A DNA stretch of 64,000 nt from Pseudomonas sp. WS 5079 (GCF_012985465.1 NZ_JAAQWN010000003.1:124001-188000); one strand, 5' to 3'. Positions 1-10,480 are shown, numbered from the stretch's first letter. A program made the numbers and translations. The notes: generated by a model not told the origin, from the letters alone.

Positions 1-374
1 ACGGTGTAGGGCTTGGAGAAATCGTATTTTTTCTTGCGCTCTTCGGAGATCGTCACCTGGTTGACCACCGCGTCGAGGCGCTTGGATTCCAGGGCCGCGA
101 GGATGCCGTCCCACGGGGTGGCCTGCAGCTTGACCTTGACGCCCAGCTCCTTGGCCAGGGCTTCGGACAGCTCGACTTCAAAGCCGCTGAGCTTGCCGTC
201 TTCATCGACGAAGCTGAACGGCGGGTAGGTGCCTTCCAGGCCGATCTTGATCTCGCCGGCCTTCTTGATATTGCCCAGCTGTTCGCCGGCAACCGCCTGG
301 CCCAACAACCCGGCGCCAAGGGCCAGGCCCAAAGTGCCAACCAGCAACGTACGACGCAATACAGAAATAGTCAT
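1..374 (-). CDS. tcyJ: Cystine/amino-acid ABC transporter substrate-binding protein, N-terminal part
   Basis: This is the N-terminal 124 or so residues of a periplasmic solute-binding protein that runs off the left edge of the window. It opens with a signal peptide (MTISVLRRTLLVG, then a hydrophobic stretch ending AVAG) followed by the fold start of bacterial family-3 solute-binding proteins: EIKIGLEGTYPPFSF, then GFEVELSEALAKELG and a KRLDAVVNQVTIS segment. It lies 177 bp downstream of dcyD on the same strand, which is the usual pairing of a cystine binding protein with D-cysteine desulfhydrase. The expected role is to capture cystine for an ABC importer whose permease and ATPase would lie beyond the window. 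Family assignment is firm; cystine as the ligand is inferred from the neighbour. Confidence 0.85.
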   Translation of the reverse strand, partial: MTISVLRRTLLVGTLGLALGAGLLGQAVAGEQLGNIKKAGEIKIGLEGTYPPFSFVDEDGKLSGFEVELSEALAKELGVKVKLQATPWDGILAALESKRLDAVVNQVTISEERKKKYDFSKPYT

Positions 375-551
375 GACAAGCCCCTGTGCTTTTTATGGTG
401 TGCGAAGCAGGTGACGCAGTGGTCGTATCCTGCCCTAAAAACGCGGTGTGTGGGAGCGCGACTATAGGGCGAGTTTTAAAGCGTTAAAAATAATATAAAT
501 TAAGTTTTATATTCCATTTTTGCATATCAGGTGCAGATTCAATGTGTCCAG

Positions 552-1544
552 TCAGAACACTGAATCATAGGCAAACAACGCCGGCGCCCCCCCGGTGTGC
601 AGGAAGATGATCGGGCCTTCCCCGAACGCGTCGCGACCGATGCCATCGAGCAACCCGGCCATGGCCTTGCCGGTGTAGACCGGGTCCAGCAACAGGCCTT
701 CCTGACTCGCCAGCAGCTTGATTGCCGCCAGGGTTCCGGCGTTGGGCTCGCCATAGCGCGGGGCGAAGTATTCGTCCCACAAAATCACTTTGAACGCGTC
801 GGGTACCGCCACCCCCAGCAATTGCGCCGTGCGTTCGGCCAGGCCTTGGACCTTGGGCCGTTGCGCCTCGTCGGTGCGCGACACGGTGACGCCAATCACC
901 GGCAAGTCCGGCAGCACTTCGCTCAACGCCAGGGCCAGGCCGCTGTGGGTGCCGGCGCTGCCGGAGGCCAGGACCACCGCCGCAAACTGCAGGCCGCTGT
1001 CCTGGATCTGCCCGGCCAATTCCAGCCCGGCCCGCACATAGCCCAGGGCACCCAGGGCGTTGGAGCCGCCGATTGGCACCAGATAGGGGGTCTTGCCGTT
1101 GCTGCGCAGGCGTTCGGCCAGGGCGTGGAGTTGCTCGTCGGCGTTGTCCAGGTTTTCGACCAGTTCGACCTTGGCGTCGAACAACTCGACCAACAAGCGG
1201 TTGCCGTTGCCCAGGTAGTTGGGGTCGTCGGTGCCCGTGGGGTTTTCCAGCAGGGCGACACAGCCCAGGCCCAGCTTGGCGGCGAGGGCTGCGGTCTGGC
1301 GCACATGGTTGGACTGGATCGCGCCGGCGGTGACCAGCGTATCGGCGCCCTGGGCCAAGGCATCGGCGGCGAGGTATTCGAGCTTGCGCAGTTTGTTGCC
1401 GCCCATGGCCAGCGGCGTGGTGTCGTCGCGCTTGACGTAGATATCACGGCCCAGCCAGGCCGACAGTCGTTCGAGTTTTTCCAGGGCGGTGGCGCCACCC
1501 AGTAGTTCCAGACGGTTAAAACGCTCGAGCTGTTGTTTGATCAT
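552..1544 (-). CDS. dcyD: D-cysteine desulfhydrase
   Basis: PLP enzyme of the ACC deaminase / D-cysteine desulfhydrase family, 330 residues. It converts D-cysteine to pyruvate, sulfide and ammonia. The PLP lysine is Lys51 in the motif [12 protein letters not shown], and the substrate-gripping serine is Ser78 in [12 protein letters not shown]. The phosphate-binding loop [15 protein letters not shown] follows in the middle. I chose the ATG that gives [17 protein letters not shown] because family members begin there; an in-frame start 20 codons upstream adds an unrelated hydrophobic tail. It is transcribed towards tcyJ and diverges from epsC, so cystine uptake, D-cysteine degradation and cysteine synthesis sit together. 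ACC deaminase activity is less likely because of the sulfur context. Confidence 0.92.
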   Translation of the reverse strand: MIKQQLERFNRLELLGGATALEKLERLSAWLGRDIYVKRDDTTPLAMGGNKLRKLEYLAADALAQGADTLVTAGAIQSNHVRQTAALAAKLGLGCVALLENPTGTDDPNYLGNGNRLLVELFDAKVELVENLDNADEQLHALAERLRSNGKTPYLVPIGGSNALGALGYVRAGLELAGQIQDSGLQFAAVVLASGSAGTHSGLALALSEVLPDLPVIGVTVSRTDEAQRPKVQGLAERTAQLLGVAVPDAFKVILWDEYFAPRYGEPNAGTLAAIKLLASQEGLLLDPVYTGKAMAGLLDGIGRDAFGEGPIIFLHTGGAPALFAYDSVF

Positions 1545-1711
1545 GGTTACGCACGGGTAATAGAAGATGGGAGGGACTATAGGCAGGGCTTTTTGCGCGG
1601 GCAACCGCCAGTTGCTTATGCCAGAACGTTATGAGCATCGCACCATTGGTTATTAAGAGCGGCCCGGTTGCATACCGTAAAGTGATGGCCATTACCTCAG
1701 GAGGGATTACC

Positions 1712-2638
1712 GTGAGCGAGCGTTCCAGTCATTGGCAATTACAGACCATCGTCAGCCAGTTGCGCGGCGCCCGGGATCAGTGGCGTACGCGCAACGGCCG
1801 GGTCAGCGGCGAGCAGGGCGGTCGCGAGTTACCTTCCCGTGATGCGATGGCGCAGATTCTTGAAGCGCTGTGCGGCGCACTGTTCCCCATGCGCCTGGGG
1901 CCGGTGGATTTGCGCGAGGAGAGTGAGGATTTCTACGTCGGCCATACCCTCGATGTGGCGCTCAATGCCCTGCTCGCCCAGGCACGCCTGGAGTTGCGCT
2001 ATGCCGCACGCCAGGGCGGCCGGGCCGATAATGAAGTCGATGCATTGGCCATTCGCCTGATCCAGGATTTTGCCCTGGCCTTGCCGGCGCTGCGCAGCCT
2101 GTTGGACACCGATGTGCTGGCGGCCTATCACGGCGACCCGGCCGCGCGCAGTGTGGATGAGGTGTTGCTGTGCTATCCGGGGATCCTCGCGGTGATCCAC
2201 CATCGCCTGGCCCACCATTTGTATCGCGCCGGGCTGCCTTTGCTCGCGCGGATCAGCGCGGAAATCGCCCATTCGGCGACCGGCATCGATATTCACCCCG
2301 GCGCGCAGATCGGCCCGAGTTTCTTTATCGACCACGGCACGGGTGTGGTGATTGGCGAGACGGCGATCATTGGTGAGCGGGTGCGCATTTATCAAGCGGT
2401 GACCCTGGGCGCCAAGCGTTTCCCGGCGGATGAGGACGGGCAGTTGCAGAAGGGCCATCCACGGCACCCGATTGTCGAGGACGATGTGGTGATTTACGCC
2501 GGGGCGACGATCCTGGGGCGGATCACCATCGGCCAGGGCTCGACCATTGGCGGCAACGTGTGGCTGACGCGCAGCGTGCCGGCGGGGGCGAACATCACGC
2601 AGGCGAATTTGCAGCATGATGATGGGACGCAGAAGTAG
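1712..2638 (+). CDS. epsC: Serine O-acetyltransferase EpsC
   Basis: Makes O-acetylserine from serine and acetyl-CoA, the first step of cysteine synthesis. The 308-residue protein has a helical N-terminal region and, from about residue 195, a left-handed beta-helix of hexapeptide repeats (GIDIHPGAQIG, GVVIGETAIIGERV, GATILGRITIGQGSTIGG). The DHGTGVVIGE segment is the typical active-site stretch of serine acetyltransferases. The chosen GTG start (MSERSSHWQLQ) is preceded by a strong AGGAGG six to seven bases upstream. A longer reading from an ATG at 1631 is open but has no good ribosome site. The gene diverges from dcyD across 167 bp. The long N-terminal domain and LbH tail fit the EpsC rather than the short CysE form. 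Confidence 0.92.
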   Translation: MSERSSHWQLQTIVSQLRGARDQWRTRNGRVSGEQGGRELPSRDAMAQILEALCGALFPMRLGPVDLREESEDFYVGHTLDVALNALLAQARLELRYAARQGGRADNEVDALAIRLIQDFALALPALRSLLDTDVLAAYHGDPAARSVDEVLLCYPGILAVIHHRLAHHLYRAGLPLLARISAEIAHSATGIDIHPGAQIGPSFFIDHGTGVVIGETAIIGERVRIYQAVTLGAKRFPADEDGQLQKGHPRHPIVEDDVVIYAGATILGRITIGQGSTIGGNVWLTRSVPAGANITQANLQHDDGTQK

Positions 2639-2650
2639 TGACGACCTAAT

Positions 2651-2739
2651 GTGGGAGCGGGCTTGCCCGCGATGGCGGTAGGCCAGTCAAATACCGCTAA
2701 CCTGACACTCCGCTATCGCGGGCAAGCCCGCTCCCACAG
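2651..2739. repeat. REPIN (paired inverted REP sequences)
   Basis: Two inverted copies of the REP unit, tgtgggagcgggcttgcccg with a cgat tail (2651-2674) and its reverse complement (2716-2739), enclose a 41-bp spacer. Each arm is itself a hairpin (gcgggcttgcccgc). It lies downstream of epsC and before the betT promoter region. Confidence 0.9.
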
Positions 2740-2870
2740 GGGATAGCATTTCAATTTAGGTAAGCAATCGCTGAACGTTTTGCCTCTCCCGTCCGTCATA
2801 CCCTTCCTTGAGCTAGTGTAGGAATTACCTACCACTCAGCCCTGCGATTAGTCCCAGACCGCCTATCCAT

Positions 2871-2900
2871 GTTTAACTTGAACGTTCGTTCAAGTTAAAC
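2871..2900. promoter_or_regulatory. Perfect 30-bp palindrome, candidate BetI (TetR) operator
   Basis: The arm gtttaacttgaacg is followed by two bases and then its exact reverse complement. The core ttgaacg-tt-cgttcaa resembles operators of the TetR-family choline repressor BetI. It sits 91 bp upstream of the betT start in a 353-bp gap. A weaker dyad (gtagg-aatta-cctac, 2818-2832) lies further upstream and is unassigned. Assignment to BetI is by context; the repressor gene itself is not in the window. Confidence 0.7.
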
Positions 2901-2991
2901 CGGTGGTTCGCTGCCCGCTCACAACAGGAGGCTTACCTTTGCTGAGTCCGTTTTATACAGCCACATCCCACACCCTCGAGGTGCACGGTTC

Positions 2992-4992
2992 ATGAGTGCA
3001 TCGTCTGTCCCTCCAAGCGGCCTGGTGCGCATGAATGCGCCGGTGTTTTACTTCGCCGCCAGCTTCATCCTGCTGTTTGGTGTCACCGTAATCGCGATCC
3101 CCGAACAGGCCGGCGCCTGGTTGCTGGCCGCGCAAAACTGGGCGGCCAATACGGTCGGCTGGTACTACATGCTGGCGATGACCCTGTATCTGGTCTTCGT
3201 GGTGGTCACCGCGTTGTCTGGCTACGGCAAGATCAAACTTGGTGCCGACCACGACGAGCCCGAATTCAGTTACCTGTCCTGGGCCGGCATGCTGTTTGCC
3301 GCCGGGATCAGCATCACGCTGTTTTTCTTCTGCGTCTCGGAACCCTTGACCCACCTGGTGCAACCGCCCCAGGGCGAGGCCTTGAACGCCGACGCGGCGC
3401 GCCAGGCCATGCAGGTGCTGTTCCTGCATTGGGGCCTGCATGGCTGGGGTGTATTTGCGTTTGTCGGCATGGCCCTGGCGTACTTCGCCTACCGGCATAA
3501 CCTGCCGCTGGCCTTGCGTTCGGCGCTGTATCCGCTGATCGGCAAGCGCATCAATGGCCCCATCGGCTACGCGGTGGATGGCTTCGGCATTATCGCCACG
3601 GTGTTCGGCCTGGGGGCTGACATGGGCTTTGGCGTGCTGCACCTCAACTCGGGCCTGGACTACCTGTTCGGCATCGCCCACACCCAATGGATCCAGGTCG
3701 GCCTGATCACCCTGATGATGGGCGCGGCGATCCTGGTTGCGGTGGCCGGTGTCGACAAGGGCGTGCGGGTCATGTCCGACATCAACATGCTGCTGGCCTG
3801 TGCGCTGCTGCTGTTTGTGTTGTTCGCCGGGCCCACCCAGCATTTGCTCAACACCCTGATCCAGAACATCGGTGACTACCTTGGCGCGTTGCCGAGCAAG
3901 AGTTTTGATGTGTACGCCTACGACAAGCCCAGCGACTGGCTCGGCGGTTGGACGGTGTTCTACTGGGCCTGGTGGATCGCCTGGTCGCCGTTCGTGGGCC
4001 TGTTCATCGCACGGATCTCCCGTGGTCGCACCATCCGCGAGTTCGTCTTTGGCGTGCTGCTGATCCCGCTGGGGTTCACCCTGGCGTGGATGTCGATCTT
4101 CGGCAACAGCGCGATTGACCAGGTGCTCAACCACGGCATGGTTGCCCTGGGTCAGTCGGCCATCGACGACCCGTCGATGAGCCTGTACCTGCTGCTGGAA
4201 ACCTACCCGTGGAGCAAGACCGTGATCGCCGTCACGGTGTTTATCAGCTTTGTGTTCTTTGTCACTTCGGCCGACTCCGGCACCGTGGTGCTGTCGACCC
4301 TGTCGTCCAAGGGCGGCAACGCCGATGAAGACGGGCCCAAGTGGCTGCGGGTGTTCTGGGGCGCGATGACGGCGCTGGTGACCAGCGCCTTGCTGTTTGC
4401 CGGTAGCATCGACTCGCTCAAGTCCGCGGTGGTGCTGACTTCGCTGCCGTTCTCGATGATCCTGCTGTTGATGATGTGGGGGCTGCACAAGGCGTTCTAC
4501 CTCGAATCCCAGAAGCAGATCGCCCAACTGCACTCCCTGGCCCCGGTGTCGGCATCACGCAAGGGCCGTGGCGGCTGGCGCCAGCGCTTGAGCCAGGCGG
4601 TGCATTTCCCTTCACGGGACGAGGTCTACCGCTTCCTCGAAACCACGGTCCGCCCGGCGATTGAAGAAGTGACCGCCGTGTTTGTCGAGAAGGGCCTGAA
4701 CGTGGTCACCCAGCCCGACCCGTCCAACGACAGCGTCAGCCTGGAAATCGGCCACGGCGAAGAGCATCCTTTTGTCTACCAGGTGCAGATGCGCGGCTAC
4801 TTCACGCCGTCCTTTGCCCGTGGCGGCATGGGTTCCAAAGAGATGAACAACCGTCGCTACTACCGCGCCGAAGTGCACTTGAGCGAGGGCAGCCAGGACT
4901 ACGACCTGGTGGGCTACACCAAGGAGCAGATCATCAACGACATCCTCGACCAGTACGAGCGGCACTTGCAGTTCTTGCATTTGGTCCGCTGA
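2992..4992 (+). CDS. betT: BCCT-family choline transporter BetT
   Basis: High-affinity, cation-coupled choline importer of the inner membrane, feeding glycine betaine synthesis. The 666-residue protein has the twelve-helix BCCT core with the diagnostic tryptophan-rich segment FYWAWWIAWSPFVGLFIARISRGRT near residues 322-345 and the GLGADMGFGV segment near 205-215. A long cytoplasmic C-terminal tail from about residue 510 distinguishes BetT from betaine carriers such as BetP and is tied to osmotic control. A GAGG sequence precedes the ATG. The gene stands alone, with an operator-like palindrome upstream and a hairpin just after the stop. Among BCCT proteins choline is the best substrate guess. 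Confidence 0.93.
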   Translation: MSASSVPPSGLVRMNAPVFYFAASFILLFGVTVIAIPEQAGAWLLAAQNWAANTVGWYYMLAMTLYLVFVVVTALSGYGKIKLGADHDEPEFSYLSWAGMLFAAGISITLFFFCVSEPLTHLVQPPQGEALNADAARQAMQVLFLHWGLHGWGVFAFVGMALAYFAYRHNLPLALRSALYPLIGKRINGPIGYAVDGFGIIATVFGLGADMGFGVLHLNSGLDYLFGIAHTQWIQVGLITLMMGAAILVAVAGVDKGVRVMSDINMLLACALLLFVLFAGPTQHLLNTLIQNIGDYLGALPSKSFDVYAYDKPSDWLGGWTVFYWAWWIAWSPFVGLFIARISRGRTIREFVFGVLLIPLGFTLAWMSIFGNSAIDQVLNHGMVALGQSAIDDPSMSLYLLLETYPWSKTVIAVTVFISFVFFVTSADSGTVVLSTLSSKGGNADEDGPKWLRVFWGAMTALVTSALLFAGSIDSLKSAVVLTSLPFSMILLLMMWGLHKAFYLESQKQIAQLHSLAPVSASRKGRGGWRQRLSQAVHFPSRDEVYRFLETTVRPAIEEVTAVFVEKGLNVVTQPDPSNDSVSLEIGHGEEHPFVYQVQMRGYFTPSFARGGMGSKEMNNRRYYRAEVHLSEGSQDYDLVGYTKEQIINDILDQYERHLQFLHLVR

Positions 4993-4995
4993 AAC

Positions 4996-5025
4996 CTGTA
5001 GGAGCCGGCCTACCGGCTCCTACAG
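4996..5025. repeat. Inverted repeat between converging betT and tauD
   Basis: A perfect 13-bp stem (ctgtaggagccgg) with a 4-base loop fills the gap between two convergent genes. It has the ctgtaggag/ctcctacag ends of the second REP class in this genome and no T-run, so it reads as a single REP that may also end transcription. Confidence 0.7.
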
Positions 5026-5031
5026 CGGGAG

Positions 5032-5868
5032 TCAGAAGGGGACGTCACCCAGAATCGTCGCCCGGTGCATCACTCGCCGCTGTGGGCGGTAGTCGTCCAC
5101 GGCGTAGTGCTGGGTCACGCGGTTGTCCCAGAAGGCCACGTCGTTGGCTTGCCAGCGCCAGCGGATGGTGAATTCCGGCCGGGTGGCGTGGGCGAACAGC
5201 AGCTTGAGGATGACTTCGCTTTCGGCCGGCTCCAGTTCGTTGATCCGGGTGGTGAAGCCGTCGCTGACAAACAGCGATTTGCGCCCGCTGACCGGGTGGG
5301 TGCGGATCACCGGGTGGGACAGTGGCGGGTTCTTTCTGCGGGCCTCCTCCCAGCGGGCCAGGTCTTCGGCGGTGTTGCCGTAACGCTCCAGAGGGAACGA
5401 GCGGGTGAAGTCATGGGTTGCCGTCAGGCCGGTCAAAAAAGCCTTCATCGGTTCTGACAACGCATCAAAGGCCGCGATACCGCTGGCCCACAGTGTGTCA
5501 CCGCCAAAGGCTGGCAGCAGCTTGGCGCTGAGTACTGCGCCCAGGGCCGGGGTGGGCAGGAAGGTTACGTCGGTGTGCCAGATGGCGTTGTCGCGCACGT
5601 CAGTGACGGCAGTGTCGAGCACCAGCACTTCTGGCTGCTCGGGCACATTGGGGTAGATCGGGTGAATGTGCAGGTCACCGAAATTCGCCGCGAAGCGCGC
5701 TTGCTGCTGCGGGGTGATCGGCTGGTCGCGAAAGAACAGCACCGAATGCTGGAGCAACGCCTGCTCGATGGCGTCGCGCTGTTCGAGGTTCAGCGGCTGG
5801 CTGATATCGACGCCACTGATCTGGGCGCCCAGGGCGGTGCTTAAAGGGGTAACGGTCAGGCGGCTCAT
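5032..5868 (-). CDS. tauD: Taurine dioxygenase
   Basis: Fe(II)/2-oxoglutarate-dependent dioxygenase that converts taurine to sulfite and aminoacetaldehyde so its sulfur can be used. The 278-residue length matches the family. The iron-binding facial triad is visible as His98, Asp100 (IWHTDVTF) and His254 ([13 protein letters not shown]), with the 2-oxoglutarate-binding arginine close behind. It is the last gene of the tauABCD operon on the minus strand, 12 bp after tauC. The operon gives the function high certainty; related alkylsulfonate or sulfate-ester dioxygenases usually sit with other genes. Confidence 0.93.
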   Translation of the reverse strand: MSRLTVTPLSTALGAQISGVDISQPLNLEQRDAIEQALLQHSVLFFRDQPITPQQQARFAANFGDLHIHPIYPNVPEQPEVLVLDTAVTDVRDNAIWHTDVTFLPTPALGAVLSAKLLPAFGGDTLWASGIAAFDALSEPMKAFLTGLTATHDFTRSFPLERYGNTAEDLARWEEARRKNPPLSHPVIRTHPVSGRKSLFVSDGFTTRINELEPAESEVILKLLFAHATRPEFTIRWRWQANDVAFWDNRVTQHYAVDDYRPQRRVMHRATILGDVPF

Positions 5869-5880
5869 GTTGTTCTCTTC

Positions 5881-6708
5881 TTAGTGTGCCTGGCCATGCC
5901 ACGGCACCCATTTACGCTGCAGGGCGCGCAGGCCCATTTCCATGGCAAAGGCGATCAGCGCGATCACCAGGATGCCCAGCACCACCACATCGGTCACCAG
6001 AAACTGCGCCGCCGACTGCACCATGAACCCCAGGCCGCTGGTAGCTGCGATCAACTCGGCGGCCACCAGGGTCGACCAACCCACACCCAGGCCGATGCGC
6101 ACACCGGTGAGGATGTCGGGCAGGGCGCTGGGCAGAATCACATGGCGAATCAACTGCGCCCGGGTGGCGCCCAAAGACTGTGCTGCGCGCAATTTGGCCG
6201 GGTCGACGGTGCGTACGCCGGTGGCGGTGGCGATGGCAATCGGGGCGAAGATCGCTAGATAGATCAGCAACACCTTGGACAGCTCGCCGATGCCGCACCA
6301 GATCACGATCAACGGCAGATAGGCCAGCGGCGGGATCGGCCGGTAGAACTCGATCAGCGGGTCGAGAATGCCGCGGGCGATGCGGTTGGCGCCGATGGCA
6401 ATGCCGATCGGCACGGCGGTTAGCACCGCAAAGCCCAGGCCCAGGCCGATACGCCCAAGGCTGGCGCCCAGGTGTTGCCAGAGGGTGGAATCCATGTAGC
6501 CGCTGGTCGCCAGCAGCCAGCCTTTTTGCAGCACGGCAGACGGTGGCGGCAGGAACAGCGGCTCGATCAGCCCGCTGGCGGTCACGGCCCACCACAGCGC
6601 CAGCAGCGCAACCAGGGTCAGCAGGCTGATCCAGCGCGTGCTCAGGCTGCGGCGCAACGGCGGGGTGATTGGGTTGGCGGCGGTGGCCGGGATTTCATAG
6701 CTGCTCAT
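5881..6708 (-). CDS. tauC: Taurine ABC transporter permease
   Basis: Inner-membrane permease of the taurine importer, 275 residues with six predicted helices. The BinPDT-type EAA loop is visible around residues 175-195 ([25 protein letters not shown]). Its start overlaps the end of tauB by 4 bp (ATGA), so the two are translationally coupled. It belongs to the nitrate/sulfonate/taurine branch of permeases. SsuC, the sulfonate homologue, is the main alternative, excluded by the tauD neighbour. Confidence 0.92.
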   Translation of the reverse strand: MSSYEIPATAANPITPPLRRSLSTRWISLLTLVALLALWWAVTASGLIEPLFLPPPSAVLQKGWLLATSGYMDSTLWQHLGASLGRIGLGLGFAVLTAVPIGIAIGANRIARGILDPLIEFYRPIPPLAYLPLIVIWCGIGELSKVLLIYLAIFAPIAIATATGVRTVDPAKLRAAQSLGATRAQLIRHVILPSALPDILTGVRIGLGVGWSTLVAAELIAATSGLGFMVQSAAQFLVTDVVVLGILVIALIAFAMEMGLRALQRKWVPWHGQAH

Positions 6709-7484
6709 GCGTACACCTGCCGTTGCGAGAACACTTTGCCCAGCACATGTTCGCGGGTTTCGATAAACCGTGGGTCGGACTTGATCGCGCGGGCCGGCTC
6801 GCCGGCCGCGTAACGCTGGCCGAAATCCAGGCTCAGGCGCTCGACGATTTGCCCGGGGTTGGGTGCCAGCAAAATGAGGTCAGTGGCGAGGAAGACCGCT
6901 TCTTCGATGTCGTGGGTGATCAGGAACACCGGCTTGGCCGTGCGCCGCCAGACTTGCAGCAGCAGCTCCTGCATCTGTTCGCGGGTGAACGCATCGAGGG
7001 CGCCGAAGGGTTCGTCCATCAGCAGCACCCGTGGGTCGGCCGCCAGGGCGCGGGCCAGGCCGACGCGTTGTTTCTGCCCGCCAGACAGCTGCCAGATGCG
7101 CCGGCTGTCAAAACCGGCCAGGTCCACCAGGGCGAGCATTTCCCGGGCGCGGACTTGCCGCTGGGCCTTGGGCACGCCGGCCAGCTCCAGGCCGAAGCCG
7201 ACATTGGCCAGCACATCCTGCCAGGGCAGCAAGGCATCGTCCTGGAACACCACGCCGCGCTCGGCACTCGGGCCTTGGACGGGCACGCCGTCTAGGGTGA
7301 TGCGCCCGGCGCTGGGTTCGACGAAGCCGGCAATCAGGTTCAACAGCGAAGTCTTGCCACTGCCGGAAGGGCCGAGGGCCACCAGCAATTGCTGGGGGCC
7401 AAGGGTCAGGGAAATGTCCGCCAGCACGGGCGTGGTCGCGCCTGGGTACTGTGCGCTGATGCGCTCCAGCTGTAGCAAGGCCAT
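6705..7484 (-). CDS. tauB: Taurine ABC transporter ATP-binding protein
   Basis: Cytoplasmic ATPase of the taurine importer, 259 residues. Walker A is [12 protein letters not shown] near residue 38, the signature is [15 protein letters not shown] near 134, and Walker B is [11 protein letters not shown] near 158, followed by the switch histidine in LITHDIEEA. It is 16 bp after tauA and overlaps tauC by 4 bp. Confidence 0.93.
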   Translation of the reverse strand: MALLQLERISAQYPGATTPVLADISLTLGPQQLLVALGPSGSGKTSLLNLIAGFVEPSAGRITLDGVPVQGPSAERGVVFQDDALLPWQDVLANVGFGLELAGVPKAQRQVRAREMLALVDLAGFDSRRIWQLSGGQKQRVGLARALAADPRVLLMDEPFGALDAFTREQMQELLLQVWRRTAKPVFLITHDIEEAVFLATDLILLAPNPGQIVERLSLDFGQRYAAGEPARAIKSDPRFIETREHVLGKVFSQRQVYA

Positions 7485-7500
7485 CGCGGTGAACTCCTGA

Positions 7501-8478
7501 TCAGTTAGTGATGAACTTGGCGCTGACGTAAGGGGCGTAGTCCGCCAGCACGGCTTCGACCTTGCCTTGTTCCTTGAGGAACGCGGCGGTGTCGGTCACG
7601 GCCTTGGTGGTCGGGGCGCCGAGCAGGGTTACTTGATCAGCGGCCAGCGGGTAGACGTTGCCTTGCAGCAGCAGCGGAATGTCGCTGGCCTTGGCGCCGG
7701 AGAGCTTCACCAGTTTGTCGACATTGCCCTTGTCGGCCAGCCAGGCTTGTGGGTCTTTACGGTATTGGGCGTAAGCATCGAGGGTGACTTTGGCGAAGGC
7801 GCTGACAATTTCCGGGTGCTTCTCGGCAAAGTCCTTACGCACGATCCAGGCATCGAAGGTCGGCGCGCCGAACTTGGCCAGTTCGCCGGAGGTGATCAGC
7901 ACTTTGCCGTTTTCCTTGGCTACGCCCAGGGCCGGGTCCCAGACATAAGTGGCATCGATATCGCCACGCTTCCAGGCGGCAATGATGGCGGGCGGGGCGA
8001 GGTTGAGTACGGTGACTTTCGATGGGTCGATGTTCCAATGCTTGAGCGCGGCCAGCAGGCTGTAGTGGCCGGTTGAGACAAACGGTACGGCGATTTTCTT
8101 GCCGATCAGGTCCTGCGGGCTGTTGATCCCGGAACCGTTGCGCGCCACCAGGGCTTCGGCGCCGCCGATCTGGGTGGCGACGAGGAAGGTCTGCACCGGC
8201 ACTTTGCGGGTGATGGCCGCGGTCAGCGGGCTGGAACCGAGGTAGCCGATCTGCACATCGCCGGAAGCGATGGCGGCAATGATATCGGCGCCATTGTCGA
8301 ATTTGCGCCAGTCGATAGTGGCGTTTGTGGCTTTTTCATAAGCACCGTCGGCCTGGGCGACTTTGGCCGGGTCAACGGTGGTCTGATAGGCGATGGTCAC
8401 GTCGGCCGCCTGGGCAAGCAGGCTGGCGCCGGCCAGGGACAGGGCCGCCAGGAGGCGTAAAGGGAAAGGTCGTAGCAT
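7501..8478 (-). CDS. tauA: Taurine ABC transporter substrate-binding protein
   Basis: Periplasmic taurine-binding protein, 325 residues, first gene of tauABCD. The signal peptide [18 protein letters not shown] ends at [13 protein letters not shown]. The fold is NMT1/SsuA-like: [11 protein letters not shown], a [20 protein letters not shown] segment, then YLGSSPL. I chose the ATG at 8478 because GAGGAG lies just upstream; an ATG five codons earlier lacks a ribosome site. The AT-rich 90 bp upstream should carry the CysB/TauR-type promoter, but I see no clear operator. Confidence 0.92.
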   Translation of the reverse strand: MLRPFPLRLLAALSLAGASLLAQAADVTIAYQTTVDPAKVAQADGAYEKATNATIDWRKFDNGADIIAAIASGDVQIGYLGSSPLTAAITRKVPVQTFLVATQIGGAEALVARNGSGINSPQDLIGKKIAVPFVSTGHYSLLAALKHWNIDPSKVTVLNLAPPAIIAAWKRGDIDATYVWDPALGVAKENGKVLITSGELAKFGAPTFDAWIVRKDFAEKHPEIVSAFAKVTLDAYAQYRKDPQAWLADKGNVDKLVKLSGAKASDIPLLLQGNVYPLAADQVTLLGAPTTKAVTDTAAFLKEQGKVEAVLADYAPYVSAKFITN

Positions 8479-8572
8479 GGAAAAGCTCCTCATCAGGCGG
8501 CCGCAGGTCGGCGTGTGAGGAGACTAAATGATCTAAGAATCCGAAAATAAATAACATTTTCGAATTAGCTTA

Positions 8573-8672
8573 TGTAGGAGCGAGCATGCTCGCGAAAAAC
8601 CTTAACGATGACGCGTTCGGCTTGGATAAACGCGGCGTGCTTGAGTTTTTCGCGAGCAAGCTCGCTCCTACA
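8573..8672. repeat. REPIN, tgtaggagcgag class
   Basis: Inverted pair tgtaggagcgagcatgctcg ... gagcaagctcgctcctaca with a roughly 50-bp spacer, between the tauA promoter and the end of gshA. The arms differ from the tgtgggagcggg class at several positions, so at least two REP subfamilies occur here. Confidence 0.85.
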
Positions 8673-8681
8673 AAGGGCGTG

Positions 8682-10265
8682 TCAGTTACTGATCGCCAGG
8701 ATGCTCGCCTGGTACGACCCGACAAACACATCAAAATCGCCCACTTCGTTCTGCTCCAGCTCCGCCTGTTGCGCCAGCGACGTACGCGCCAGCTCTTCAA
8801 AGCGCGCCTGCTCGTCTGCCGGCAACGGCTCGCTACGGAAGTACTCGGCATGCACTTCGCTCTGACGCAGGGAGAACTGCGCGAAGCTTTCCTTGCGCTC
8901 CTGCATGGTCGCCAACACCTGGGCCGACGGGGTCAGGGAGGAGTCCTTGATCTTCGCCAACTGGGCATCCAGTGCCTGGCTGTGTTCGTTGATGCCCTGG
9001 CTCTGGTCGAGCAGCGCAGCCAGCGGTGCGATTTTTTCCAGTAGCTCGGCGGCCCATTCCTTCATTTCCACCGATTCGCCGCGACGCTGCAATTGCAGGC
9101 CCGGGCGCCGGCCTTCCTTGACCACGCTGAGGAAGTTCGACGTGGCATTGGCGCACTCGTTGTTTTCGAACAGCGGGCTGTCGTTCAGCGCGCAATACAG
9201 CAGGAACGCGTCGAGGAAGCGCGACTCCGGCAAGTCGATGCCCATCGGTAGGAACGGGTTGATGTCCAGGCAGCGCACTTCGATGTACTGGATGCCACGG
9301 GCCATCAGCGCCTGGATCGGCCGCTCGCCGGTGTAGGTCACGCGTTTGGGGCGGATGTTGGAGTAGTACTCGTTTTCGATCTGCAGGATGTTGGTGTTGA
9401 GCTGGACCCACTCACCATCCTTATGGGTGCCGACTTCGACGTAGGGCGCGTAGGGCGTTGCCACCGCTTCGCGCAGGCTGTCGGTGTAGCTGGCCAGATC
9501 GTTGTAGCAAGGGGTCAGGCCCGCCTGGGCGTTGCTCTGGTAACCCAGGTCGCTCATGCGCAGGCTGGTGGCATACGGCAGGTAAAGGGTGTCGGCATCG
9601 AACTGTTCAAGCTGATGGGACCGTCCGCGCAGGAAACCCGCATCCAGGGCCGGCGAGGCACCGAACAGGTACATCAGCAGCCAGCTGTAGCGGCGGAAGT
9701 TACGGATCAGGGCGATGTAGGCCGTGGACTGGTAGTCACGGTCGGTGCCCACGAAACCCTCGGTTTCCTTGAGCAGCGGCCACAGCTCTTCCGGCAGGGA
9801 AAAGTTGTAGTGGATCCCGGCGATGCACTGCATGGTCTTGCCGTAGCGCAGGGCCAGGCCCTTGCGATACACGTACTTGAGCTGTCCGATGTTGGAGGTG
9901 CCGTAGTAGGCAATCGGAATATCTTCCTCGGCCGGCAACGGGCACGGCATCGATGGACTCCACAGGTACTCGTTGCCGAGCTTGCTGTAGGCAAAACGAT
10001 GAATCTTGTCGAGGCTGCGCAGGGTATCTGCCGGGTTGGGCAGCGCCGGCGTGATGAACTCCAGCAGCGACTCGGAATAGTCGGTGGTGATCGATTCATG
10101 GGTCAATGCCGCGCCCAGGGCCTCTGGATGCGGCGTTTGAGCCAGGCGGCCTTCGCCGGTGACACGCAGGCATTCACGCTCGATGCCGTGCAGGCAATGC
10201 TCAAGCAAAGAGAGGTGTTCGCGCTTGCCGAGCAGAGCCAGGCGGCGGTTGAGAAGTTCGCTCAA
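8682..10265 (-). CDS. gshA: Glutamate-cysteine ligase
   Basis: First enzyme of glutathione synthesis: joins the gamma-carboxyl of glutamate to cysteine using ATP. The 527-residue protein matches proteobacterial type-1 GshA throughout: [13 protein letters not shown] near the N-terminus, [24 protein letters not shown] and [13 protein letters not shown]. The best start is a TTG ([13 protein letters not shown]) because AAGGA lies exactly seven bases upstream. A GTG five codons earlier would bury that ribosome site inside the gene. It stands alone on the minus strand, followed by a REPIN. Confidence 0.93.
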   Translation of the reverse strand: MSELLNRRLALLGKREHLSLLEHCLHGIERECLRVTGEGRLAQTPHPEALGAALTHESITTDYSESLLEFITPALPNPADTLRSLDKIHRFAYSKLGNEYLWSPSMPCPLPAEEDIPIAYYGTSNIGQLKYVYRKGLALRYGKTMQCIAGIHYNFSLPEELWPLLKETEGFVGTDRDYQSTAYIALIRNFRRYSWLLMYLFGASPALDAGFLRGRSHQLEQFDADTLYLPYATSLRMSDLGYQSNAQAGLTPCYNDLASYTDSLREAVATPYAPYVEVGTHKDGEWVQLNTNILQIENEYYSNIRPKRVTYTGERPIQALMARGIQYIEVRCLDINPFLPMGIDLPESRFLDAFLLYCALNDSPLFENNECANATSNFLSVVKEGRRPGLQLQRRGESVEMKEWAAELLEKIAPLAALLDQSQGINEHSQALDAQLAKIKDSSLTPSAQVLATMQERKESFAQFSLRQSEVHAEYFRSEPLPADEQARFEELARTSLAQQAELEQNEVGDFDVFVGSYQASILAISN

Positions 10266-10480
10266 GTTGGATTCCTTCACGCGTCAGTCGCCCCAATATG
10301 GGGGTGGGCAAGACGGTCTACAAGGGTGAAGTTAAAACTGGCGTTATCGCCTGGTTTTCGAGCCGGAATAACCTGCTCTGAAAGTGCCGACTTCATTCCC
10401 TGAATTAGGCTATTGCGCAGGAAGAAAATTCCGACGCTGTTTTTGCAGCGCCGAAATTAACCCAAATTGATGACCGGGAG

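Noticed and set aside
597..1505. A 302-codon open frame antisense to dcyD
   Set aside because: Its residues are the high-GC shadow of a well-conserved gene on the other strand; no ribosome site or family resemblance.
2953..4533. A 526-codon open frame antisense to betT
   Set aside because: Composition is Gln/His/Arg-rich, typical for the antisense frame of a GC-rich gene; betT itself is certain.
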